DNA of 6,640 nt, taken from contig CAMPBP010000072.1 of assembly GCA_946639085.1 (NCBI GenBank), forward strand, positions 1 through 6,640, written 5' to 3'. The DNA is from an uncultured Lachnospiraceae bacterium (GTDB taxonomy: Bacteria > Bacillota > Clostridia > Lachnospirales > Lachnospiraceae). Of the stretch, positions 1 to 5,150 are shown piece by piece. The position numbers and the translations under genes are program-made. The notes below the pieces were generated by a model. The model was not told the DNA's origin. It saw nothing but the letters and a program-made list of their open reading frames with translations, and did no database searches. The stretch's first letter is position 1, and every line of letters begins with the position of its first letter.

Positions 1-165
1 GAAGGATTTACGTTAGGGATTGAAAAGGCGTTTGATCAAATGGAAGAAGTCATGGGAGTCGATGAGATGAACCGGATCATAAATCTGTCGGATGAAGATC
101 GGAAAAAAGAAGAAGCAGAATTAAATAAGAAACTTATGGAATTGGGAGAGGAGCCGCTTATATAA
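1..165 (+). CDS. C-terminal fragment of an unidentified protein (5' end outside window)
   Basis: Frame 1 is open from the first base to a TAA at 163-165 and gives 54 residues beginning EGFTLGIEKAFDQMEEVMGV and ending LGEEPLI. The fragment is rich in Glu, Lys, Met and Leu, with a likely helical, charged tail (SDEDRKKEEAELNKK). That composition fits a soluble cytoplasmic protein, but I do not recognise the family and assign no function. A strong hairpin terminator starts six bases after the stop, which supports this being a real gene end and not a chance open frame. It is convergent with the 111-aa gene that follows. The true length cannot be known because the gene enters from the left edge. 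Confidence 0.7.
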   Translation, partial: EGFTLGIEKAFDQMEEVMGVDEMNRIINLSDEDRKKEEAELNKKLMELGEEPLI

Positions 166-170
166 AAGAT

Positions 171-209
171 AAAGAGAGAGAAAATTACTTTTCTCTCTCT
201 TTCTTTTTT
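171..209. terminator. Intrinsic terminator between convergent genes
   Basis: A perfect 14-bp inverted repeat (171-184 AAAGAGAGAGAAAA with 189-202) has a 4-base TTAC loop and is followed on the plus strand by C then six T (204-209). On the minus strand the stem is followed by ATCTTTTATA, so it could also end minus-strand transcripts. It sits exactly between the stop of the partial plus gene and the stop of the minus gene; the T-run overlaps the minus gene's TAA (208-210). The stem is purine/pyrimidine-asymmetric and AT-rich but long. Confidence 0.88.
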
Positions 210-543
210 AAATAACCATATCAAGTTCTTTATATAACTTAATAAAGTTATCGGGCGTTTTGTCGATGAATCTCATCACATAACGCTTTGTTGCTTTTTC
301 GTAAGCAGCGTTAACGTCTACCATGCGGTAGAATAAAAACTGGTACAGATATTCCAGTTTTTCTTTTTCGGTATCAACTGTGATACCATTTTCAATATCT
401 GAGAAAGTCTTTATCCCTTCTTTAAGGTTTGCAATCTTTCTCTGTTTTTCCTCGATTCGGCATAATACCGAAATAACTCCTGTAAATTCAGGGAGTGCCA
501 TTTCTTTAGCCTCGTCGAAATTCTTTTTAATAATTATACTCAT
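208..543 (-). CDS. Hypothetical protein, 111 aa
   Basis: The frame runs from ATG at 543-541 to TAA at 210-208. A strong ribosome binding site (TAAGGAGGA, complement of 550-558) sits 6-7 bases upstream and fixes the start. The protein is soluble-looking with no membrane segment. It has a charged helical stretch around residues 28-46 (CRIEEKQRKIANLKEGIKTF), an acidic linker (50-62), and an aromatic-rich helical second half (LEYLYQFLFYRMVDVNAAYEKA). I do not recognise the family. It is a single-gene unit with its own consensus sigma-A promoter and a 200-nt structured leader, so expression is probably controlled at the RNA level. Its position beside the origin suggests a plasmid maintenance or host-interaction role, but that is only inference from context. 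Confidence 0.8.
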   Translation of the reverse strand: MSIIIKKNFDEAKEMALPEFTGVISVLCRIEEKQRKIANLKEGIKTFSDIENGITVDTEKEKLEYLYQFLFYRMVDVNAAYEKATKRYVMRFIDKTPDNFIKLYKELDMVI

Positions 544-742
544 AATCTGTCCTCCTTAGACGATAGCCCTATCCCGCCTTGTCGGGAGAGCTTGATTAAT
601 AATCTCCCGATCTCGGGTTGTGAGCGGTGTCAAGGACGCTCTATATATAACCGCTTATAGCGGATTGTTTTTGTCTGAATCGACAACAAAAATGCTTCTG
701 CCGTCGCAGAAGCCTTTTAAATAATCGTCGATTTTAGTTTAT
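544..742 (-). promoter_or_regulatory. Structured 5' leader of the 111-aa gene (candidate cis-regulatory RNA)
   Basis: About 200 nt lie between the predicted transcription start (near 742) and the start codon, and no ORF is apparent. In 5' to 3' order on the minus strand the leader holds: a 7-bp stem (727-733 with 678-684) enclosing an 8-bp terminator hairpin (706-713 with 694-701); a CCGCT/AGCGG hairpin (651-655 with 659-663); a GAGCG/CGCTC stem (622-626 with 637-641) that competes with the AGCGGT/ACCGCT pairing 623-628 with 650-655; CCCG/CGGG (606-609 with 614-617); an 8-bp stem TCGGGAGA/TCTCCCGA (582-589 with 603-610); and TCCCG/CGGGA (572-576 with 583-587). The last three share bases and so are mutually exclusive. 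The arrangement resembles an attenuator or switch. It does not match a riboswitch class that I can recognise. Confidence 0.55.
685..713 (-). terminator. Early intrinsic terminator inside the leader
   Basis: An 8-bp perfect stem GCTTCTGC/GCAGAAGC with a 4-base loop (702-705) is followed on the minus strand by ATTTTTGTT. It lies only about 30 nt downstream of the predicted start, so a terminated transcript would be about 55 nt long. On the plus strand it is followed by CTTTTAAAT, a poorer U-tract, so minus is the likelier working direction. It could act as an attenuator for the 111-aa gene or make a short RNA. Confidence 0.6.
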
Positions 743-748
743 ACTCAA

Positions 749-777
749 ATTATATAGCCACGATGTAATATTGTCAA
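749..777 (-). promoter_or_regulatory. Perfect-consensus sigma-A promoter for the 111-aa gene
   Basis: Read on the minus strand: TTGACA (777-772), a 17-base spacer, then TATAAT (754-749). Both hexamers match consensus exactly with the optimal spacing. The predicted start is a purine near 742-745. Such a strong promoter driving a gene whose leader starts with a terminator suggests that most transcripts may end early. Confidence 0.85.
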
Positions 778-873
778 CTCAGATTTTACAAGACTTTTCT
801 CCGGCTATACATCAGGTATGAAATACTTGTTTAAATTATCCGATATTATTTCTTGTTTCAGCAATATGAAAGG

Positions 874-888
874 TGGGACCAGGTCCCA
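874..888. repeat. Perfect 15-bp palindrome (TGGGACC-A-GGTCCCA)
   Basis: Two 7-bp arms (874-880 and 882-888) flank a single A at 881. The dyad sits alone in an otherwise AT-rich intergenic stretch. It is too compact for a terminator and has no T-run, so a protein-binding operator is the likeliest use. The adjoining GAAAGGTGG (868-876) is the inverted complement of the first eight bases of the iteron core, CCACCTTT, plus one base. The dyad could therefore include a reversed partial Rep-binding site. Confidence 0.45.
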
Positions 889-918
889 TCTTACGCAGGA
901 AGTTCTTTTGTGACGAAA

Positions 919-952
919 AGCCTGATTTTTAGCGGTTTACAGGCTCTTTTTT
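919..952 (+). terminator. Orphan plus-strand terminator-like hairpin
   Basis: A 6-bp stem AGCCTG/CAGGCT (919-924 with 940-945) with a 15-base loop is followed by C and six T (947-952). No plus-strand gene lies between the terminator at 209 and this point. It would therefore serve an unannotated small plus-strand transcript or insulate the origin from read-through. The stem is short and the loop long, so confidence is moderate. Confidence 0.45.
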
Positions 953-959
953 ATCCTCA
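951..959 (+). promoter_or_regulatory. Candidate DnaA box (TTATCCTCA)
   Basis: The site differs at one base from the consensus DnaA box TTATCCACA. It lies about 60 bp before the first iteron, and a weaker relative (TTATCCTCT, 1138-1146) lies just before the main iteron block. Iteron replicons often carry host DnaA sites near the origin. A single near-match in AT-rich DNA is weak evidence. Confidence 0.3.
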
Positions 960-975
960 AAATAAAGGATTATAG

Positions 976-994
976 TATGGAACCCTATGGAACC
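976..994. repeat. Tandem direct repeat TATGGAACC x2
   Basis: The 9-bp unit TATGGAACC occurs at 976-984 and again at 986-994, a 10-bp period that puts both copies on the same helix face. It sits 24 bp upstream of the first iteron. It may be a small regulator site or part of the origin. The role is unknown. Confidence 0.4.
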
Positions 995-1018
995 TTTCTC
1001 TATTATGTAATCTAAAAA

Positions 1019-1526
1019 CCACCTTTTGACATGGCATTTTGTATAGGGTAAGAGGCACGTATACTTACATACTTTTATTAATTTGAATACTTATATTTAT
1101 ATTTAAAACCTTTAAAAACGTCGTAAACAGGGCGCTTTTATCCTCTTAAAACCACCTTTTGACCATATTACGCCACCTTTAGACCGTACTGCGCCACCTT
1201 TTGACCACTTTAAAACCACCTTTGTATCGTTCTAAAACCACCTTATGACAGGCTTAAAACCACCTTTTGACTTATCGCGGTCACCTCTAAAATCCACCTT
1301 TTGACCATATATAAGGTATTGTGGCTATAAATAAACTGAAATACAAGATTTAGTTTTTTTGATTTAGCAGAAAAAATTTTTTTCTTCATAAAACCACCTT
1401 TTGACCATTTAAAAACCACCTTTTGACCATTTCTTCGTTGTTATGATATCTTTACCAAATGATCTAAAAACCACCTTTTGACCATTCATAAAACCACCTT
1501 TAGACCACTAAAAACCACCTTTTGAC
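1019..1526 (+). repeat. Iteron array of the plasmid replication origin
   Basis: The core CCACCTTTTGAC, usually preceded by AAAA and often followed by CA or CATT, begins at 1019, 1152, 1194, 1260, 1294, 1394, 1416, 1471 and 1515 as exact copies. One-base variants begin at 1173 (TTTAGAC), 1238 (TTATGAC) and 1494 (TTTAGAC). Degenerate copies begin at 1216 (CCACCTTTGTAT) and possibly 1281 (TCACCTCT). All have the same orientation as rep. Within clusters the period is 21-23 bp, about two helical turns. Such directly repeated Rep-binding sites upstream of a Rep_3 gene are the hallmark of iteron-controlled theta origins. In those systems Rep both starts replication and limits copy number by coupling origins. 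Confidence 0.92.
1306..1393. other. AT-rich spacer in the iteron array (candidate unwinding element)
   Basis: This 88-bp gap between iteron clusters is strongly AT-rich. It includes CATATATAAGG, CTATAAATAAA, a run of seven T (1354-1360) and an A-then-T run at about 1371-1383. Theta origins need an easily melted region next to the iterons, and this is the best candidate. The AT-rich stretch 1061-1115 is an alternative. Confidence 0.45.
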
Positions 1527-1530
1527 ACGT

Positions 1531-1559
1531 TTGACATCGCTTTTTTTCTCCTTTACTAT
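1531..1559 (+). promoter_or_regulatory. Promoter of rep, abutting the last iteron
   Basis: TTGACA (1531-1536), a 17-base spacer and TACTAT (1554-1559) form a near-perfect sigma-A promoter. The predicted start near 1566 leaves a leader of only about 13 nt, nearly all of it ribosome binding site (GAGAGGTG, 1566-1573). The final iteron core ends at 1526, five bases before the -35. Rep bound there would block RNA polymerase, so autorepression is likely. Confidence 0.75.
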
Positions 1560-1578
1560 GTTTGTGAGAGGTGTTTTT

Positions 1579-2415
1579 ATGAGTGAATATTTTGAGGATA
1601 ATTACGGTCAAGAATCGTTCTTTCCGGTTGATACAAGGCCTGACAACATGGTCGTTCAAGCTAACGATCTTATAAGCGCACGCCAAGATTTGTCGCTTAA
1701 CCAGGCAAAATTGTTAAGGTTGATCATTATGCAGGTAGTGGCGAACGATGTCGAATTTAAACCTTATGAGATTTCAATTAATGATTTTGCTAAACTTATA
1801 GGCAACGAAGACGGTTCTAATCTTTATAAACGTGCTAAAGGATTTTGCGATAGCCTGCAAACAAAAAGAGTTAATATTCATCTTAATGACGGCTCTTGGC
1901 AGTCTATCGTATGGGTGCCGACTTGTTCTTATGATTCTAAAACAAAAAAAATAAAGATAAGACTTAATGATGACCTTAAGCCTTATCTTCTTAACCTTGT
2001 TGATAGCGGATATTATACCCAGTACGTTTTGGAAAATGTCCTTTATCTTAATTCCGTTTATGCCCTTCGTATTTTCGAGCTTTTAATGAAAAAAACCATG
2101 ACCAGTTTTTTGCCCAAAAACGGTACAGATGTTTACCTTTCTATCACAGAAATCAGAGATGCGTGCATGTTATATAAAACCGATAATAAGGGTAATATAA
2201 CCTCTGAGATAAAATTCGAGCGCATTTCGCAACTTAAAGAAAAAGTTATCGATATCGCTTGCAAGGAGATCAATACCGCTACAATGTATACTGTCGATTA
2301 CGTTGATAAAAAAGACGGTCGCAATATAGTCGGGTTTACTTTCCATATCGACAGAGGTTTTAACGATCGCTCTTTTTTAAATCGACAGACCGCGATAAAC
2401 TCTAAAAATAGTTAA
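1579..2415 (+). CDS. Replication initiator protein, Rep_3 family (RepB-like)
   Basis: This 278-aa initiator should bind the iterons and open the plasmid origin. Two winged-helix domains are expected for the family. The first is at about residues 25-150, with the typical opening VVQANDLISARQDLSLNQAK and a central strand pair ending KIKIRLNDDLKPYL. The second is at about 155-257, with LNSVYALRIFELLMKK, then FERISQLKEKVIDIACKEIN and the closing strand GRNIVGFTFHID. These are recognisable Rep_3 signatures and the length is normal. The start at 1579 is preferred over an in-frame ATG at 1522. The 1522 codon lies inside the last iteron and upstream of the promoter, whereas 1579 has GAGAGGTG six to eight bases before it. 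The gene is convergent with the 69-aa minus gene and overlaps it by 14 bp. Confidence 0.93.
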   Translation: MSEYFEDNYGQESFFPVDTRPDNMVVQANDLISARQDLSLNQAKLLRLIIMQVVANDVEFKPYEISINDFAKLIGNEDGSNLYKRAKGFCDSLQTKRVNIHLNDGSWQSIVWVPTCSYDSKTKKIKIRLNDDLKPYLLNLVDSGYYTQYVLENVLYLNSVYALRIFELLMKKTMTSFLPKNGTDVYLSITEIRDACMLYKTDNKGNITSEIKFERISQLKEKVIDIACKEINTATMYTVDYVDKKDGRNIVGFTFHIDRGFNDRSFLNRQTAINSKNS

Positions 2416-2611
2416 ACCGCTCCTTTAAAATCTTGTCTGCGCGTTTTTTTTGTTCAGCTGTTCCTTCTTTGGATATCCCCATAAGTAACCAGCGCTCGAT
2501 AAGATAGTTATAACATGCTCCGTATCCTCTTTTTCGTTCTAACATTACTTCTTCAATAAGGTCAGCTGTTTCTTGTGTGGTGTAATTAAATATTCTTCTT
2601 ATCGTTGCCAT
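2402..2611 (-). CDS. Small ribbon-helix-helix-like protein, 69 aa
   Basis: ATG at 2611-2609 overlaps the stop of the HD-GYP gene by one base (TAATG), and a GGAGGG site (complement of 2618-2623) lies six bases upstream, so translation is probably coupled. The basic protein has the layout of a MetJ/Arc-type ribbon-helix-helix DNA-binding fold: a short N-terminal strand (residues 3-10, TIRRIFNY), helix A (about 12-27, TQETADLIEEVMLERK), a Gly turn (29-31) and helix B (about 33-45, CYNYLIERWLLMG), then a Lys-rich tail. The fold is inferred from this pattern, not from a recognised family member. It could be a regulator of the pilus operon or of rep, or a plasmid-partition accessory. It is the last gene of the operon, and its 3' end runs 14 bp into rep. 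Confidence 0.75.
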   Translation of the reverse strand: MATIRRIFNYTTQETADLIEEVMLERKRGYGACYNYLIERWLLMGISKEGTAEQKKRADKILKERFNYF

Positions 2612-3207
2612 TACATACCCTCCGCTAACTGTAAATTTTCAAATGAATTTATGATTTCTTTTATTTCCTCTATGTCTGTATAACGATTAAACATATATTC
2701 AAGCGCCTGCATTGTCTGCTCATGTGTGTAGCCGTTTTTGTACGGACGGTCTGAACGTATCGCCTCGTACTTATCACATACGGATACTATCTTTGTTTCT
2801 ATAAACATATCCGTTGATCCGTGCGGATATCCTTCTCCTATCTCATCTTCGTGATGATGTAAAACTATGTCTAATGCCACCGGGCCTAATTCAAAATCCT
2901 TTAAAAGGTTATAACCTATCCCTGGGTGGTTTTTTACTATCGCCATTTCAGCACCTGTTAAATAACTTGGTTTGTTGATAAGATCAAACGGTAAAAACGT
3001 TTTGCCTATATCATGAAGCAATGCCCCCGTTACTATATCCCATTTCGATCTAATAGGAAAACCAAGTGCATCTATTATACACTCCGTAAGATATGCTACG
3101 TTTGTTGAATGAACATATAAGTTTTCGTCATAGCTTTTTATCTTCCTTATAAACGGACGTATCTTTACGTCTGATTCTATCCTTTCAAGTAATGTATTGC
3201 CTATCAT
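2611..3207 (-). CDS. Stand-alone HD-GYP domain cyclic-di-GMP phosphodiesterase
   Basis: The 198-aa protein is essentially only a catalytic domain, with no sensor, receiver or membrane segment. The expected ligands are visible: His33 (YVHSTNVA), His65-Asp66 with Lys69 (LLHDIGK), His94 (NHPGIGY), His118-His119-Glu120, the signature Gly126-Tyr127-Pro128, and Asp145 in VCDKYEAIRSDRPYK. HD-GYP enzymes linearise c-di-GMP to pGpG and GMP in the cytoplasm, which commonly lowers pilus- or biofilm-related output. One oddity is HHEDEIGEGYP, where most relatives have HHExxDGxGYP: the Asp is Ile123, although it is not one of the main metal ligands. The start overlaps the previous gene by ATGA, so it is co-translated with the membrane proteins, and the obvious inference is c-di-GMP control of this filament system. 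Activity is not certain. Confidence 0.9.
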   Translation of the reverse strand: MIGNTLLERIESDVKIRPFIRKIKSYDENLYVHSTNVAYLTECIIDALGFPIRSKWDIVTGALLHDIGKTFLPFDLINKPSYLTGAEMAIVKNHPGIGYNLLKDFELGPVALDIVLHHHEDEIGEGYPHGSTDMFIETKIVSVCDKYEAIRSDRPYKNGYTHEQTMQALEYMFNRYTDIEEIKEIINSFENLQLAEGM

Positions 3208-4217
3208 GGTTGATCCCTATATGTGGTTATGTCCGGATCGTTTCCTTTTTCTGCAAGGTTTTTCATACTGCCGACGTTTGAGTTTAACTCTTTTACCTCT
3301 ACATCTATTCCATTGTATGTAACAATCGTCGTGGGAACAGCGTCTTTTTTTAATCTGTAATAAAGGTTATCATCATCAGAATAATACAACCGTCCTTTTA
3401 GTTTCTCGCTTGCAGCGTATCCGTACACGTTTAAGTTATCAGTTAAATTGTTGGTGTTCGGACCTTGTAAAAACCCGATTATCGTCGGATTTTTTAGCAT
3501 TCTCGTCCAGTCTTCGCCCGGTATGTTTGAAAGACTTACGCTGTACCCCATTCGCCATGAACCCGTGTTTATGTTTTGCGTGTTTAAAAGATAGTTTATT
3601 GTATCTTCCATGGTGTTGATGATACAGTAGCGCTTGGTGTTTTCGTAGTCGTTTGTTAAAAACGACAAGACTACAAATTCTTCTTTAGCCTCGTCAAGCG
3701 TGCCCTTAAACTTTTCTCCGGTGCTGTCTGTGATAATCTCGATATAGTCGTTTAAGAAAAACCTTACAAGGTACTTTTTCCCATCTATGCCTGTGTATGT
3801 ATCAGCCCATGTGTTAAGTCCTGTGCACGCACATAAAGAGTCGGGTTCACTTATCGTCATGTAAGTATCAAACGCTGTATTGTAGTTTAGATAATACCCG
3901 TCACAATCTATAAGCAACACAAACGGTGTCTTTTCGCTTATGGTCTTATCATTTAATCCATTGTCAATATCAAGACCTTTAAGGATCGTCTTATAAAAAA
4001 TATCTAAGGCATTTTTTCGCGTGGACTCGTCTTTAAAGACGTATGTCTTTTCCTTATCGATAACTTTTATCGCGTCATGACACGCATTGGTGATTATCTG
4101 TGTATAATCCCTGTTTGACGTGGAAGACGCCACTGTGTTTTGGCTTGTTATCGAGCTTATCCAAAATACTACGCAAAATAACACGATTATGATGCTTGCA
4201 AAATGTGTCAGTTTCAT
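3204..4217 (-). CDS. Membrane-anchored extracytoplasmic protein of the Tad-like operon, 337 aa
   Basis: I do not recognise the family. The N-terminus (KLTHFASIIIVLFCVVFWIS, residues 2-21) is a single hydrophobic anchor with a Lys before it, and the remaining 310 or so residues should lie outside the membrane. The first part is helical (about 38-85, QIITNACHDAIKVIDKEKTY and on). A strand-rich region follows (FVLLIDCDGYYLNYN at 99-113, KKYLVRFFLNDYIEIIT at 147-163), and the C-terminal part from about 225 is polar and Asn/Asp-rich. Cys residues at 46, 105, 129, 131 and 198 could form disulfides. The start overlaps the preceding gene by ATGA. As the largest of four single-pass proteins in the operon it could be a minor pilin, tip protein or adhesin. 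That role is inference from context alone. Confidence 0.85.
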   Translation of the reverse strand: MKLTHFASIIIVLFCVVFWISSITSQNTVASSTSNRDYTQIITNACHDAIKVIDKEKTYVFKDESTRKNALDIFYKTILKGLDIDNGLNDKTISEKTPFVLLIDCDGYYLNYNTAFDTYMTISEPDSLCACTGLNTWADTYTGIDGKKYLVRFFLNDYIEIITDSTGEKFKGTLDEAKEEFVVLSFLTNDYENTKRYCIINTMEDTINYLLNTQNINTGSWRMGYSVSLSNIPGEDWTRMLKNPTIIGFLQGPNTNNLTDNLNVYGYAASEKLKGRLYYSDDDNLYYRLKKDAVPTTIVTYNGIDVEVKELNSNVGSMKNLAEKGNDPDITTYRDQP

Positions 4218-4729
4218 TCATCTACCTCGATATAGTTGCCGACTATGCCACTGTATGTAACATAGATGCTGGTATCGCTACTGCCTCTTTTAAGGAAAAG
4301 TCTGTATAGTCTTGTCGCTAAAGTAGGCTTTGCGTTCTTTACCGTTACGGTAAAATAGTCACCGTTACGCATCTCGTAGGGTATCTCATCGGTGTCTGAA
4401 TTATACATGACATCTAAAATGTCTCTTGTGTTGAAATCAGAGTAATACCCGACAGCTTCTTCTTCTCCCGCGGCATACATTCTTGAAGAATGTGTCATTT
4501 CAAGAGTACAAAAATCTTGGCATAAGGCTATTTTGGAATAGCAAGACTCGTATTCTTCAGGCGTGATCTTCCCCGTTGCTCTGGCATTATCTACAAACTG
4601 TGTTACATATGTTTCGATCATCGATCTGGTCGTGTTTTCCATCTTTAACGACAATGACAGTATCGGTATGTATATAAGTGCCAATATCGCTATGAACACC
4701 GCCGTCATTTTTCCTAAAATATCACTCAT
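4214..4729 (-). CDS. Pseudopilin/TadE-like single-pass membrane protein, 171 aa
   Basis: ATG at 4729-4727 follows AAGGAG, which itself contains the stop of the previous gene (4740-4738), so the two are tightly linked. Residues 9-28 (TAVFIAILALIYIPILSLSL) form one membrane helix. They are followed by a helix with YVTQFVDNARATGKITPEEY (41-60), a segment of a style I associate with minor-pilin-like proteins of Gram-positive Tad-like loci; this link is from memory and not firm. The second half is strand-rich (DYFTVTVKN, SIYVTYSGIVGNYIEV). Cys63, Cys70 and Cys74 are closely spaced and could be disulfide-bonded. There is no canonical GxxxxE(F/Y) prepilin site: G6 is followed at +5 by Val, not Glu. 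The gene overlaps the next by ATGA. Confidence 0.85.
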   Translation of the reverse strand: MSDILGKMTAVFIAILALIYIPILSLSLKMENTTRSMIETYVTQFVDNARATGKITPEEYESCYSKIALCQDFCTLEMTHSSRMYAAGEEEAVGYYSDFNTRDILDVMYNSDTDEIPYEMRNGDYFTVTVKNAKPTLATRLYRLFLKRGSSDTSIYVTYSGIVGNYIEVDE

Positions 4730-4737
4730 GCTACTCC

Positions 4738-5139
4738 TTAATGGCTTTCGTAAAAAAGCCCCGTTATATTTCCGCTACTGTCAAACGAATAACTTTTGAT
4801 GTAACTACCCGTTAGATATGATTTGATCGCTGATATATCCGTTTCTGAGCCTTCTCTTGCCCCTTTTAACATCGCTTCGGTTAATGAAGTCCCATTTATT
4901 ACGATGTTCTCAGCATCGCTTGACAAGATATCGTTTAAAACCATTGCGCCTGTGTAGTCGGTTTCAAAGCCCGCATATGCGGTCGTGTATCTGCTCGTTG
5001 ATTTTATGTCGTTTCTATCAACTAAAAACCTATCATACTTTGAATACTTTGCTATCGCATATGCTATAAATGCTATGGCAAATACCGCTATTACCACGTT
5101 TGCAACCGAGTCTATGAATTCTGATAAACTATCGCCCAT
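4738..5139 (-). CDS. Small pilin-like protein with Flp-type processing motif, 133 aa
   Basis: ATG at 5139-5137 has AGGAGG four bases upstream, and an in-frame TAA lies just 8 codons before it, so this is the only good start. The N-terminus reads MGDSLSEF and then a hydrophobic helix (about 12-30, VANVVIAVFAIAFIAYAIA). G2 with E7-F8 matches the Flp/TadE prepilin pattern G-x4-E-(F/Y), in which Glu is the fifth residue after cleavage, although the leader would be only two residues. The outer domain has SRYTTAYAGFETDYTGAMVLNDIL (about 49-72) and ends in SFDSSGNITGLFY. Both stretches resemble parts of the 157-aa neighbour, suggesting paralogy. It is likely a filament subunit or TadE-like minor pilin. 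Major pilin versus minor role cannot be decided. Confidence 0.87.
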   Translation of the reverse strand: MGDSLSEFIDSVANVVIAVFAIAFIAYAIAKYSKYDRFLVDRNDIKSTSRYTTAYAGFETDYTGAMVLNDILSSDAENIVINGTSLTEAMLKGAREGSETDISAIKSYLTGSYIKSYSFDSSGNITGLFYESH

Positions 5140-5150
5140 AAAGCCTCCTA

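Noticed and set aside
36..224. Minus-strand 62-codon open frame rich in Ser and Phe
   Set aside because: It is antisense to the partial gene at 1-165 and runs through the terminator hairpin, so it is a shadow frame.
571..663. Site-specific recombination (res/dif) site made of the inverted repeats
   Set aside because: The dyads differ in sequence from one another, no recombinase gene is in the window, and all lie within the transcribed leader, so RNA structure explains them better.
1152..1526. Regularly spaced repeats read as a CRISPR array
   Set aside because: The repeat is only 12-16 bp with 5-10 bp between units and no unique spacers of about 30 bp. The repeats sit directly upstream of a Rep_3 gene, so they are iterons.
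1522..1578. 19-residue N-terminal extension of Rep starting at an upstream in-frame ATG
   Set aside because: The extension lies within the last iteron and the rep promoter (TTGACA 1531-1536, TACTAT 1554-1559), so it would not be on the mRNA. The ATG at 1579 has a proper ribosome binding site.
1486..1686. Minus-strand 66-codon open frame across the iterons and rep start
   Set aside because: It is made of translated iterons and rep antisense sequence, with a Cys/Lys-rich, low-quality protein and no ribosome binding site of note.
2430..2451. Rep terminator at the GCGCG followed by eight T
   Set aside because: The T-run is good, but no stem of more than about three base pairs could be found before it, so I did not list it as a feature.
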